Source of the DNA: Pseudomonas frederiksbergensis
GTDB lineage: Bacteria; Pseudomonadota; Gammaproteobacteria; Pseudomonadales; Pseudomonadaceae
Assembly: GCF_017114915.1 (NCBI RefSeq)
Contig: NZ_JAAUOE010000021.1
Location: 1-64,000, forward strand
Direction of reading: 5' to 3'
Length of the DNA: 64,000 nt
Shown here: piece by piece, positions 37,176 to 45,934 of the stretch
Layout: every line of letters starts with the position of its first letter
Numbering within the stretch: position 1 is the first letter of the stretch
Notes under the pieces: model-generated
The model's database searches: none
What the model saw: the letters and a program-made list of their open reading frames with translations, nothing else
What the model was told of the DNA's origin: nothing
Position numbers and translations under genes: made by a program

Positions 37176-38336
37176 ATGATCTATCTTGACAACGCCGCCT
37201 CTGCATTGCCTTTCGAAGAGGCTGTAGTTTTCTCTCCAGAGTTTGGAAACCCTTCAAGCGATCATTCTGTCGGCCATCAAGCCAACGCGGTGCTTGGAAA
37301 AACCAGAGCGCTGTTGAGCATGATGTTCGGAGGGCGGCCAAGCGAATATCATTTTTGCTCAGGCGCCACCGAAGCTGCCAACCTGATTATTCAAGGAAGG
37401 TGCCACTTTCTTAAAATGGCCAACCCGACAAGGAACGAAATAATTGTCAGCGCCATTGAGCACCCTGCCATATTCAATACCGTTGAACACATGCGGCAGT
37501 CCGGCTTTATCGTTCATATTGTTCCAGTTGATCATCGAGGCATTATAGAAGCCTCTTTCATTTACGATATTCTCAATGAAAACACCTCGATGGTATTAGT
37601 CATGGGTGTTAACAATGAAACTGGGGCGCGTCAACCCATCGACGAGATCGCCAGAAAAGTAAAAAGCATCGATTCGGAAGTCTCCTTCATTTGTGACGGC
37701 GTACAAACACTGACAAAAGTTGCTTCCCCTGACTTAACGTATATCGATGCCCTTATTGGTTCTGGTCATAAACTGGGAGCGGCAATGGGGATCGGCTTTT
37801 TTTATTTGAATCGTCGCTTCAGACTCTCCCCCTTGCTATTCGGAGGCGAACAGGAGGCTGGCGTCAGGCCTGGCACAGAAAACATCTACGGCATAGAGTC
37901 TTTACATAGAGCTCTCGAACATCACCAAAAAAACGCTGACCAGTACCATCAGCACGTTCACGCCTTGAACCTGCTCCTTCAAAAGACCCTTGAGCAGTCA
38001 AATATTCCGTTCTCGATCAATACCCAAGATGGAGAGACTTCGGATTACATACTCTCTATTTGTTTTAACGGTATCGATGCGAGTAGAGCGATTAAGTTTC
38101 TCTCGCAAAGGGGTATTTGCGTCTCGAAAGGCTCAGCTTGTAGCAGTGTGTCTCCTAAGCCTTCCCGGGTATTAAGCGCCATGAAGCTCACTCACACCCA
38201 AATGAGCTCCACCTTACGAGTCTCTTTTAGCCCGCTAAACGTCAAGGAGGACGTTCTCACTTTTTGTGCAGCCATGAGAGAATTGCATTCACATAACGTC
38301 GAAACCTCAACTCTAGTGCAACAAAACCAGATGTAA
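37176..38336 (+). CDS. Cysteine desulfurase-like PLP enzyme (class V aminotransferase fold)
   Basis: 386 residues of the NifS/IscS type. The opening is IYLDNAASA; E95-H96-P (PLP-stacking His), D174, H198-K199 (Schiff-base lysine, SGHKLG), GGEQEAGVRPGTEN (223-236) and the mobile-loop Cys322 in SKGSACSS are all present, so it should be able to make a persulfide and alanine from cysteine. It differs from housekeeping IscS in lacking an isc operon around it. AAGGA precedes the ATG. Last gene of the insert and low in GC. Released alanine could be the substrate of the AlaE-like exporter in the same run. Confidence 0.87.
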   Translation: MIYLDNAASALPFEEAVVFSPEFGNPSSDHSVGHQANAVLGKTRALLSMMFGGRPSEYHFCSGATEAANLIIQGRCHFLKMANPTRNEIIVSAIEHPAIFNTVEHMRQSGFIVHIVPVDHRGIIEASFIYDILNENTSMVLVMGVNNETGARQPIDEIARKVKSIDSEVSFICDGVQTLTKVASPDLTYIDALIGSGHKLGAAMGIGFFYLNRRFRLSPLLFGGEQEAGVRPGTENIYGIESLHRALEHHQKNADQYHQHVHALNLLLQKTLEQSNIPFSINTQDGETSDYILSICFNGIDASRAIKFLSQRGICVSKGSACSSVSPKPSRVLSAMKLTHTQMSSTLRVSFSPLNVKEDVLTFCAAMRELHSHNVETSTLVQQNQM

Positions 38337-38352
38337 GCTACGTCGCTGGAAA

Positions 38353-38394
38353 AAGCAGTACGATGAACACACTCTGCGCTCATCGTACCGCTGC
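38353..38394 (-). terminator. Rho-independent terminator of the dgo operon
   Basis: On the minus strand GCAGCGGTACGATGA pairs with TCATCGTACTGC around a 13-nt loop and is followed by TTTTT. It lies 25 bp past the dgoD stop and marks the right border of the AT-rich insert. Confidence 0.75.
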
Positions 38395-38419
38395 CTTGGA
38401 AACGATCACCGCGTGAGTA

Positions 38420-39568
38420 TCACCACTCGGCAAAGCTGCCATCGGCATGACGCCAGATCGGGTTGCGCCAGCGGTGGCCGACGGCGGCGCGTTCGATCAC
38501 GTATTCCTCGTTGATCTCGATGCCCAAGCCAGGACCGTTGGGGATTTTCACGAAGCCCTTGTCGTAGTCGAACACCCGCGGATCCTTCACATAATCGAGC
38601 AGGTCATTGCTCTCGTTGTAATGGATGCCCAGACTCTGTTCCTGAATGAACGCGTTGTAGCAAACCGCGTCCAGTTGCAGGCACGCCGCCAAGGCAATCG
38701 GGCCCAGCGGGCAATGCAGCGCCAGCGCCACGTCGTAGGCTTCGGCCATGTTGGCGATCTTGCGGGTTTCGGTGATGCCACCCGCGTGGGAGGCATCGGG
38801 CTGGATGATGTCGACGTAGCCTTCACTGAGCACACGCTTGAAGTCCCAACGCGAGAACAACCGCTCGCCCAGAGCAATCGGCGTACTGGTCAGCGGCGCC
38901 AGTTCTTTCAGCGCTTCGTAGTTTTCGCTGAGTACCGGCTCTTCGATGAACATCAGTTTGTACGGATCGAGTTCCTTCATCAGCACCTTGGCCATGGGCT
39001 TGTGCACCCGGCCGTGGAAGTCCACACCGATGCCGACATTCGGACCGACCGCATCACGCACCGCGGCAACATTGGCCAGCGCCAGATCGACCTTCTCGAA
39101 GGAATCGAGAAATTGCAGTTCTTCGGTGCCGTTCATTTTCACTGCGGTGAAACCACGGCTGACCGCTTCTTTCGCGGCGCGTGCGGTGTCCGCCGGGCGA
39201 TCACCACCGATCCACGAGTAGACGCGGATCTTGTCCCGCACCTGACCACCCAACAGATCGCTGACCGAAACGCCCAGGGCCTTGCCCTTGATGTCCCACA
39301 ACGCCTGGTCGATACCGGCCAGGGCGCTCATGTGAATCGCCCCGCCCCGGTAGAAGCCGCCGCGATAGAGCACGGTCCAGATGTCCTCGATGTTGCGTGG
39401 GTCTTTGCCGATCAGGTAGTCGGACAATTCTTCAACCGCAGCAGCGACCGTGTGGGCGCGACCTTCGACCACGGGCTCGCCCCAACCGGTCACGCCCCCG
39501 TCGGTTTCGACCTTGAGGAAGCACCAGCGGGGAGGAACGATGAAGGTAGTGAGTTTGGTGATTTTCAT
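38420..39568 (-). CDS. dgoD: D-galactonate dehydratase
   Basis: 382 residues of the enolase superfamily, mandelate-racemase-like group. Metal ligands appear in GVDFHGRVHKP (Asp/His), FIEEPVLSEN (Glu) and ALGERLFSRW (Glu), with the catalytic His in QPDASHAGGITE. It dehydrates D-galactonate to 2-dehydro-3-deoxy-galactonate, the step before DgoK. Last gene of dgoK-dgoA-dgoD, 45 bp after dgoA, with its own Shine-Dalgarno. Confidence 0.95.
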   Translation of the reverse strand: MKITKLTTFIVPPRWCFLKVETDGGVTGWGEPVVEGRAHTVAAAVEELSDYLIGKDPRNIEDIWTVLYRGGFYRGGAIHMSALAGIDQALWDIKGKALGVSVSDLLGGQVRDKIRVYSWIGGDRPADTARAAKEAVSRGFTAVKMNGTEELQFLDSFEKVDLALANVAAVRDAVGPNVGIGVDFHGRVHKPMAKVLMKELDPYKLMFIEEPVLSENYEALKELAPLTSTPIALGERLFSRWDFKRVLSEGYVDIIQPDASHAGGITETRKIANMAEAYDVALALHCPLGPIALAACLQLDAVCYNAFIQEQSLGIHYNESNDLLDYVKDPRVFDYDKGFVKIPNGPGLGIEINEEYVIERAAVGHRWRNPIWRHADGSFAEW

Positions 39569-39613
39569 CTTTTATCTCTCTTATAGATGTAGCGCGCTCG
39601 GCGCCAGAAAGTC

Positions 39614-40234
39614 TTAACGCAGAGCGTTCCAGGCAGCGACATACGCCTTGGCGTTTACTGCCACTTGCTCAGGTGTCATACCCGGTTTGAACAACCCGGA
39701 CCCGAGACCGAAGCCCTTGACGCCGGCCTCGACAAACACCGGCATGTTGTCCGGCGTAATTCCGCCCACCGGCACCAGCACCGTGCCTGCCGGCAACACC
39801 GCCAGCCAGGCCTTCACAACGGCGGGCCCCATTTGTTCGGCCGGGAACATCTTCAGCACATCCGCCCCTTCGGCCAGCGCCGCAAAAGCTTCGGTCGGCG
39901 TCGCGACACCCGGCGACAGGAACAGCCCCGCTGCCTTCGCCGCGCGCAACACTTTGGCATCGCTGTGGGGCATGACAACCACTTGGCCGCCCGCCGCCTT
40001 CACTTGCTCGACCTGTTCCGCCGTCAACACCGTACCCGCGCCGATCAGGCAATCGGCGGGCAAGGTACTGCGCAGGATGCGGATACTTTCGTACGGTTCC
40101 GGGGAATTAAGCGGCACTTCGATGACGCGAAATCCGGCTGAATACAGGACTTCGCCGACGGCTGCCGCCTCTTGCGGACGCAGGCCACGCAGAATCGCGA
40201 TCAGACCGATTTGTGCCAGTGCTTGCTTGAGCAT
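39614..40234 (-). CDS. dgoA: 2-dehydro-3-deoxy-6-phosphogalactonate aldolase
   Basis: 206 residues of the KDPG/KDPGal aldolase family. E39 (VIEVPLN) and the Schiff-base K128 (VLKMFPAEQMGP) are present, with a GxGT site (LIGAGTVL) and the phosphate loop GGITPDN. It cleaves KDPGal to pyruvate and glyceraldehyde-3-phosphate. GGAGG lies upstream of the ATG. It starts 19 bp after the dgoK stop. Confidence 0.94.
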   Translation of the reverse strand: MLKQALAQIGLIAILRGLRPQEAAAVGEVLYSAGFRVIEVPLNSPEPYESIRILRSTLPADCLIGAGTVLTAEQVEQVKAAGGQVVVMPHSDAKVLRAAKAAGLFLSPGVATPTEAFAALAEGADVLKMFPAEQMGPAVVKAWLAVLPAGTVLVPVGGITPDNMPVFVEAGVKGFGLGSGLFKPGMTPEQVAVNAKAYVAAWNALR

Positions 40235-40253
40235 GTCAGACCTCCAGTCAGGT

Positions 40254-41246
40254 TTAACGGGATGGGTTTGCAGTGATAAGGCCGGCGGCGACCGCCAATT
40301 GCCACAATCCGCGTTCGGTGGCCTGTTCGGCCAGGGTCACCCGGGCAAAACCGCAGGCATCGAGCGCGCGGCTGTAGCGAGCGCAGAGTTGGGTGTTGCC
40401 GATGAGGATGATCGAGGGCAGGTGCACGCTGTTGCGTCGACGCCGCTGAACATTGGCCAGGGCCGACAGCTCATGGCCGATCAACAGGCCAGACAGATAG
40501 TCCGGTTGCGCGGTAGCACTGAGTTCACAGGTGAGCCCCAGGCTGCGGGCACTGAACAGCGTCGACAGCGGCCCGATCTCGCCGTCCGCCGACAGCGCCA
40601 CTTGCACGCCACGGTCAAACGCTTCGCCATCAAAAGACGCGCCGCGCTGCTGAGTGCGCCCCAGAATGCTGTGTTCACTGAGGACGGCGAAGACTTCGCC
40701 GGTCATGAAAGTATCGAAGTGCACGATGCAGCCGTCGGCCACTTCCACCCATTTCGAATGGCTGCCCGGCAGGCCGATCAACAGATCGTTACCCGCTCCG
40801 CTCGGCAGATGCTGCAACACGCCGAGGACCTGGGTTTCCTCCCCGCGCATCACGTTCGGCAAGCGCGAACGTTGAATCACACCCGGCACGATGTGCACAT
40901 CGACACCGCGAAGACTGCGAACGGTTTGTAGGGAAGTTCCGAGATGGGCGACGTTCGCCGGCGTGTCGCAGTAGGCCGCTTCGCGCCAGCCCTGAGCGCT
41001 GCCGACCATGCCACAGGCAATCACCGGCAAATCGGACTGCGCGTCGAGCCAGTCACCGCAGGCCTCATCGAAGGCCAGTTCAAAACCATCGGCGCAGGCA
41101 CGGCCGGCGATGGTTCGCGGCGTCTTGGGCAGCTGCATGATCCCGGACGACAGCGAACGCTGTTCCAGCACCTGGCCACCGAAACCGAGTTTATAAGCAC
41201 GTAATGAGGTCGTCCCCCAATCGAGCGCGATCAATTGCGCCAGCAT
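40254..41246 (-). CDS. dgoK: 2-dehydro-3-deoxygalactonokinase
   Basis: 330 residues. The N-terminal ALDWGTTSLRAYKL motif and 'LIGLPGSHSKWVEV' are typical of DgoK (ASKHA-like sugar kinase). It phosphorylates 2-dehydro-3-deoxy-galactonate at C6 for the aldolase. AGGTGAAGCG precedes the start. First gene of the dgo operon, under the palindromic operator/promoter at 41285-41344. No galactonate permease gene lies in the operon. Confidence 0.93.
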   Translation of the reverse strand: MLAQLIALDWGTTSLRAYKLGFGGQVLEQRSLSSGIMQLPKTPRTIAGRACADGFELAFDEACGDWLDAQSDLPVIACGMVGSAQGWREAAYCDTPANVAHLGTSLQTVRSLRGVDVHIVPGVIQRSRLPNVMRGEETQVLGVLQHLPSGAGNDLLIGLPGSHSKWVEVADGCIVHFDTFMTGEVFAVLSEHSILGRTQQRGASFDGEAFDRGVQVALSADGEIGPLSTLFSARSLGLTCELSATAQPDYLSGLLIGHELSALANVQRRRRNSVHLPSIILIGNTQLCARYSRALDACGFARVTLAEQATERGLWQLAVAAGLITANPSR

Positions 41247-41284
41247 CGCTTCACCTGTTTTGTTTTTGGCAGTGAGTGGGCTGG

Positions 41285-41344
41285 ACTATAAACCTGGGCG
41301 AAGTGGAATCTCAATATATAAATATCAATCCCATATATTGAGAT
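41285..41344 (-). promoter_or_regulatory. dgo operon promoter and palindromic operator
   Basis: Perfect 12-bp arms ATCTCAATATAT (41308-41319) and ATATATTGAGAT (41333-41344) with a 13-bp spacer. On the minus strand the proximal arm contains TTGAGA (-35), followed after 18 bp by TATAGT (-10, plus-strand 41285-41290). The same module recurs at 52598-52657. A repressor bound here would cover the -35 box. Confidence 0.75.
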
Positions 41345-41354
41345 GTAAACAAAA

Positions 41355-41457
41355 AAAGATCGCAGGCTTCGACAGCTCCTACAGATTCGATGTACGCCCG
41401 CGATATCGCGGGCGAAACACAATCCTGTACAGGAGCAGCCAAAGGCTGCGATCTTTT
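41355..41457. repeat. REP-like inverted element (AAAGATCGCAG type)
   Basis: Arms 'aaaagatcgcaggcttcgac' and 'ggctgcgatctttt', with gctcctacag/ctgtacaggagc inside and a perfect centre GCCCGCGATATCGCGGGC. It lies between the divergent dgo promoter and the GNAT gene end. Confidence 0.8.
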
Positions 41458-41463
41458 AAGGGA

Positions 41464-41946
41464 TCAATTGCCCTCGGCAAAATCCCTTAACACCGCCCCA
41501 TCCATCCGATACCGCACCCACTCTTCCTGCGGCTGTGCTCCCAGCGATTTGTAGAACTCGATCGCCGGTTTGTTCCAGTCCAGCACGCTCCATTCGAAAC
41601 GGCCGCAGTCATTGGCGCAGGCGATTTTCGCCAGGTGGCGCAGCAGGGTTTTACCGGCTCCGCCGCCCCGCTGCTCAGGAGTGATGTAGAGGTCTTCGAG
41701 GTACAGGCAATTGCTGCCCAGCCAGGTGGAATAGCTGAAGAAGAACACCGCGAAGCCGATCGGCAGGCCGTCGCGCAGGCAGATCAGGCCATGGGCGGTA
41801 GCGCCTTCGCTGAACAGGCTGCGCTCGATGTCGGCGACGCTGGCGATGACTTCGTGACGGGCACGTTCGAAGTCGGCCAGTTCAGTGATGAACGCGAGGA
41901 TTTGCGGAGCATCGCTGGGGGTTGCCGGGCGGATTTCGATCGTCAT
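41464..41946 (-). CDS. GNAT family N-acetyltransferase
   Basis: 160 residues with the GNAT core: 'EIRPATPSDAPQILAFI' start, YLEDLYITPEQRGGGAGKTLLRHLA (acetyl-CoA pyrophosphate loop) near 85-110, and 'RFEWSVLDWNKPAIEFYKSLGAQ' near 120-142. It resembles the diamine/thialysine acetyltransferase subgroup (SSAT-like) because of the 'YLEDLYV' and 'WSVLDWN' segments; the substrate is not certain. Confidence 0.87.
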   Translation of the reverse strand: MTIEIRPATPSDAPQILAFITELADFERARHEVIASVADIERSLFSEGATAHGLICLRDGLPIGFAVFFFSYSTWLGSNCLYLEDLYITPEQRGGGAGKTLLRHLAKIACANDCGRFEWSVLDWNKPAIEFYKSLGAQPQEEWVRYRMDGAVLRDFAEGN

Positions 41947-42109
41947 GGACGTGCCTTGTCAAAAGTTGAAAACGCCATACTAAGTCCGCGCGCGGCGATC
42001 GTCACATTTGAAATGGTCGAGGCTGCTACAGATCGCATTTACGGCTTAACTGACTGGCATTAGAGCAAGCCCCATCGCCATAAAAACTCTTCCACACTAA
42101 AGGACATTT

Positions 42110-42763
42110 ATGACCATCGCCGCTTTCGCACCGCTGCACACTCTGGCTTGTGAACTGCTGCCCCACGCGCTGGAACCTGACGAGGACGGTGCCCATGATC
42201 TGTCGCACTTGCAGCGGGTGTGGCACAACGTACGCACGCTTCACGCGCAAGAAGGCGGTGATCTTGAAGTGCTACTGGCATCCGTGCTGTTGCACGATTG
42301 CGTGGCGGTGGAAAAGAACACGCCGCTGCGCTCCCAGGCCTCACGGCTGGCGGCACAGAAAGCGTCGACAGTGCTGACAGCCATGGATTGGCCTGGCGCA
42401 AAAATCACAGCGGTCGTTCATGCCATTGAGGCCCATAGCTTCAGCGCCAACATCTCGCCCACTACCCTCGAAGCCCGAATCATGCAGGACGCTGACCGCC
42501 TCGACTCCCTTGGCATGCTCGGCGTGGCGCGGACCTTCTACATTGCCGGGCGCATGGGCAGTGCGTTGTACGACCCTTTGGACCCGGAGGCAAAAGAACG
42601 GGACTACGACGACAAACGCTTTTGCCTCGATCATTTCCAGACCAAACTGCTGCATCTGGCAGCCGGCTTCCAAACAACCACTGGCCAGCGTCTGGCACAG
42701 ATTCGCCATCAACGCTTGAAGGGATTCATGGAGCTGTTCAAGGAAGAAATCGGCGTCGAATGA
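42110..42763 (+). CDS. HD domain phosphohydrolase
   Basis: 217 residues with the HD metal set: H-D in GAHDLSHLQRVWHNVRTL (about 30-45), the H-D pair in SVLLHDCVAVEK (about 60), and D in IMQDADRLDSLG (about 127). This looks like the YedJ-type subgroup, whose substrate is not established. AAAGGA precedes the ATG. Confidence 0.87.
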   Translation: MTIAAFAPLHTLACELLPHALEPDEDGAHDLSHLQRVWHNVRTLHAQEGGDLEVLLASVLLHDCVAVEKNTPLRSQASRLAAQKASTVLTAMDWPGAKITAVVHAIEAHSFSANISPTTLEARIMQDADRLDSLGMLGVARTFYIAGRMGSALYDPLDPEAKERDYDDKRFCLDHFQTKLLHLAAGFQTTTGQRLAQIRHQRLKGFMELFKEEIGVE

Positions 42764-42890
42764 TGGGCCAGGGCTACGCCGCTCGTCGCTCATCAGGCAC
42801 CAATCCCGGTCGGGAATGGACCAATATCGGGTAAGGGCTCGCCGATGCGAGCCAGGTGCAGTACCCGTCCATCCCAGCCAAGAGGTCACC

Positions 42891-43280
42891 ATGAACGTCG
42901 ATAAAAACCTGGAAAAAGAAGTCTTGACCCGCCTGCTGCACGCCCACCCAAACGGTTTGGGCAAGGAGGTTCTGGACAACTACCGGGGGGAGAGAGTCGT
43001 GGCCAGCACCCTCGCAATGCTGCAGGAGCGCGGGCTCATCCAGCACGGTCATGTGATCTGCAACGAAGCCGGCGAGCACTCGCTGAACCTGCCGATCAAA
43101 CTCAGCGCCGCGGGGGTTGAGGCGGCGCGCAAACTGGATAACTCACCGCGCAACAGCAAGGCTTCGCGCGATACGCAGACGGTGGACAGCCTGATGAAAG
43201 AAGCCCGGGCGAAGAAGATTCCGGGGCGCTCGAGCATGCGCAAGCAGGAGTTGATCGAGGCGTTGCGCAAGGCGGGTTAA
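42891..43280 (+). CDS. Conserved hypothetical protein with helical C-terminal SAP/Rho-N-like motif
   Basis: 129 residues. The N-terminal part (about 1-85) looks like a winged-helix domain (LLHAHPNGLGKEVLDNYRG, 'ASTLAMLQERGLIQHG'), then a charged linker and a C-terminal 'GRSSMRKQELIEALRKAG' resembling the HeH/SAP nucleic-acid-binding motif. Possibly a small DNA- or RNA-binding protein. AAGAGG precedes the ATG at 42891. I do not know the family. Confidence 0.7.
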   Translation: MNVDKNLEKEVLTRLLHAHPNGLGKEVLDNYRGERVVASTLAMLQERGLIQHGHVICNEAGEHSLNLPIKLSAAGVEAARKLDNSPRNSKASRDTQTVDSLMKEARAKKIPGRSSMRKQELIEALRKAG

Positions 43281-43284
43281 GGCC

Positions 43285-43366
43285 CACGCGGGCTTGCCAG
43301 CGAAGGCGGCCTCAAGCCTTACAGTGGCCATGAAAACGCCTTCGCCGGCAAGCCGGCTCCTACAGG
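43285..43366. repeat. REP-like inverted pair
   Basis: Arms 'gggcttgccagcgaaggcg' and 'cgccttcgccggcaagccgg' with the outer gctcctac on one side, between convergent genes. Confidence 0.8.
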
Positions 43367-43392
43367 TTCGGCGTTCGCTCGCGAAAGTTGGA

Positions 43393-44319
43393 TCAGGCGC
43401 CGAAGGTCCCGCAGATAAACGCATCCACTTCATCTTCCCCAGGAGAAGTCGCCGGCCCCCAACGAGTGACGGCCAAAGCCGCCGCCGCATTCGCTCGCCG
43501 CGCTGCTTCTATCGCCGGCAACCCCTGCGCCAACCCGGCCACAAACACCCCGGCATGAGCATCCCCCGCACCGTTGCTGTCGACAGCCGTGACCTTGAAC
43601 CCCGGCACATGCCGATGCTCGCCATGCTGGCTGATCCAGCAGCCTTGCGGCCCATCACGTACCACCATCAAGACGTCCGCCGGCAAATGATCCGCCAGGC
43701 CACTCAACGCCTCGGCGATGTCCGACGCCCCGGTAAAACGCAGCGCCTCGACACGGTTGCTGGTCCAGAGATCGATATGTGGCAACAAGGCCTTCATCAG
43801 TGGCGCGCCTGGCGAATCCACCAACGGCCCCGGATCGAACACCACCTTGATCCCGTCCGGCAGATCCAGCACCCAATCCACCAGCGCCTGAGCCTTGCCA
43901 TGCAGCAGGCTGTAGCCACTGACGTAGACAAAATCCCCCGCCTCGGCCGACACACTGGCCAGGTCTTCGGCGGTCAATTCGCCTTCGGCACCGATGCAGG
44001 AAATGAACGTACGCTCGGCCGAGGCTTCGGTCAGCGCGACGCACAGTCCGGTGTCGCGCTCAGCACTGTGAGCGATACCGATGCGTATGCCTTCCGCCGT
44101 CATCGCTTCCCGGGCCAGATCGCCGAAACGGCCGTTGCCGTGCCCCCCAAGGTAGACCACCGGCAAGCCGTTTCGCCGAGCCGCGGCCATCACATTGAAG
44201 CCGCCGCCGGCCTCGAAACGGGCGGATTGCGCCAGCACGTCGCCACCCGAATGAGGCAATTTATCCACGGCCATGACCAGGTCGATCATGACCTGGCCGG
44301 TGTGTAACAGCCTAGGCAT
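43393..44319 (-). CDS. PfkB family carbohydrate kinase
   Basis: 308 residues of the ribokinase fold. The N-terminal GG motif region (SGGDVLAQSARFEAGGGFNVMAAARRNG in outline), and the C-terminal anion hole/catalytic Asp motif DSNGAGDAHAGVFVAGL near 250 are present. Its start overlaps the permease stop by 8 nt, and it is the last gene of the GntR/ADP-ribosylglycohydrolase/NCS1 operon. The likely substrate is the sugar freed from an imported nucleoside-like compound (inferred). Confidence 0.88.
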   Translation of the reverse strand: MPRLLHTGQVMIDLVMAVDKLPHSGGDVLAQSARFEAGGGFNVMAAARRNGLPVVYLGGHGNGRFGDLAREAMTAEGIRIGIAHSAERDTGLCVALTEASAERTFISCIGAEGELTAEDLASVSAEAGDFVYVSGYSLLHGKAQALVDWVLDLPDGIKVVFDPGPLVDSPGAPLMKALLPHIDLWTSNRVEALRFTGASDIAEALSGLADHLPADVLMVVRDGPQGCWISQHGEHRHVPGFKVTAVDSNGAGDAHAGVFVAGLAQGLPAIEAARRANAAAALAVTRWGPATSPGEDEVDAFICGTFGA

Positions 44320-45778
44320 GAGCAGACTCGAGCGACGCGGCGCGGCGATCCTTGGCACCACCGAGCAGCCAGTAAATCCCGCCAGCCACCAGGAACGTCA
44401 CGATCCAGCCCAGGCCGTTGTGGCCCAGCCAGGAGTCGGACAGAAAGCCGCGGAACCAGACATCGTGTTCAGTAGTGCCAATGGTGGTGAAGCTGAAACC
44501 CAACACAATCGCCACCGCCCATGCACCGAAGGCGCGCCACTCGACGCCGCCACGATACCAGTAGGCACTGCTCGGGCTGACGTCCAGCAGATCCTTGCCG
44601 CTGTAGTAATGACGATGAATCAGGTCGACCACGAAGATCGCGACCCACGCCGTGATCGGCACGGCCAACAGGGAGATAAAGGTGATGAACGGGCCATAAA
44701 AGCTCTCGGCGACCAGCATGAAGTAGATCGAACCGGCAGAGATCGCAACGATATCGACCACCACCGCATACACGCGCTTGACCTTCAGGCCGAGGGTCAA
44801 GGTGGTCAAACCGGCGGAGTACACCGACAGGTTGTTCGACAGCAGCAATCCGCCGAACGCGGTGATCAGGTAGGGCACCGCCATCCAGGTCGGCAGCATG
44901 TCGCGGATCGCGACGATCGGGTCAGTGGCCGAGGCCAGATCGTTGTTACCCACCGACAGCAGGCCACCGAGGGTGATCAGCAGTACCAGCGGAATCCCCG
45001 CACCGAAGGCCGCCGATGCCACCAGACGCACGGCTTTGACGCTGCGGTGCTGGTAGCGCGACATGTCGGCACCGGCGTTGGCCCAACCGATCCCGGTGCC
45101 GGCGGCCATGGTGCCGATGCCGATGATCATCGCGCTCAGGGGCGCCGGCGTGGCATTGAACACAGCGCTCCAGTCGATGGTCGCGCAGAGGAAACCGCCG
45201 ACCAGGATGTTCAATGCTCCGAACACGTAAGTCGCCCATCTCTGGATCACCAGCAACGTGGCATGACCGAGGCCAGACACCGACAATGTCAGCAGCACGA
45301 ACATCGCGATGAACACCAGAGTCAGCAACGGCGCACTTTTGGCTTGCACCGGCGAGCCGAACAGAATCGAGCACAGCGACAGCATGACGAACGCGGCGGT
45401 GGTGGTGTTGACGGTTTCCCAGCCCAGACGCGACATCAGCGAGACCAGCGTCGGGCCGATATTGCCGCGCACACCGAAGATCGCCCGGGACAACGTCAGG
45501 CTCGGTGCGCGCCCCCGACGACCGGCAATGGAGATGATCCCGACCACCGCGAAAGAACCGGCGGCACCGAGGATCGCGACGATGATCGCCTGCCAGATCG
45601 CCAGGCCGCGAAAGGCCACCAGCGTGGCGCCCAACGGCAAGCCGAGGATGGAAATATTGGCCGCGAACCACACCCAGAACAGTTGCAATGGATGACCGTT
45701 GCACTCCCCTTCCGGCACCGGTTCGATACCACGGGTTTCCAGTTGCCCGGCACTTGGCCCGGTGTTCGATGAACTCAT
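44312..45778 (-). CDS. NCS1-family permease (cytosine/purine permease-like)
   Basis: 488 residues, about twelve membrane helices. It opens with 'NGHPLQLFWVWFAANISILGLPLGATL' and carries the NCS1-type GRRGRAPSLTLSRAIFGVRGN segment near 75-95. The family imports cytosine, purines, allantoin, thiamine or nucleosides with H+ or Na+. AAGGAG lies upstream of the ATG at 45778; the open frame to 45868 is not used. 156 bp after the ADP-ribosylglycohydrolase stop, overlapping the kinase gene. Confidence 0.87.
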   Translation of the reverse strand: MSSSNTGPSAGQLETRGIEPVPEGECNGHPLQLFWVWFAANISILGLPLGATLVAFRGLAIWQAIIVAILGAAGSFAVVGIISIAGRRGRAPSLTLSRAIFGVRGNIGPTLVSLMSRLGWETVNTTTAAFVMLSLCSILFGSPVQAKSAPLLTLVFIAMFVLLTLSVSGLGHATLLVIQRWATYVFGALNILVGGFLCATIDWSAVFNATPAPLSAMIIGIGTMAAGTGIGWANAGADMSRYQHRSVKAVRLVASAAFGAGIPLVLLITLGGLLSVGNNDLASATDPIVAIRDMLPTWMAVPYLITAFGGLLLSNNLSVYSAGLTTLTLGLKVKRVYAVVVDIVAISAGSIYFMLVAESFYGPFITFISLLAVPITAWVAIFVVDLIHRHYYSGKDLLDVSPSSAYWYRGGVEWRAFGAWAVAIVLGFSFTTIGTTEHDVWFRGFLSDSWLGHNGLGWIVTFLVAGGIYWLLGGAKDRRAASLESAHA

Positions 45779-45902
45779 CAAAATGCTCCTTGCACTTGTT
45801 GTGGTTGTGGGCAATTCCGGAAGTCGACATGACATTTTGGCGGTCCTGGCCATGTCAGTGCGCTCCATTGCGGGTGAAAAATTCTACTAGGCAGCGCGCC
45901 TA

Positions 45903-45922
45903 TCGCGAGCAAGCCCGCGATG
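45903..45922. repeat. Single REP-like arm
   Basis: tcgcgagcaagcccgcgatg: an unpaired, decayed copy of the REP-like arm in the gap between permease and ADP-ribosylglycohydrolase genes. Confidence 0.5.
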
Positions 45923-45934
45923 GCGTCAGTCCGG

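Noticed and set aside
34698..38340. Prophage or integrative element
   Set aside because: No integrase, transposase, tRNA end or direct repeats were seen at the borders; only composition and gene content point to transfer.
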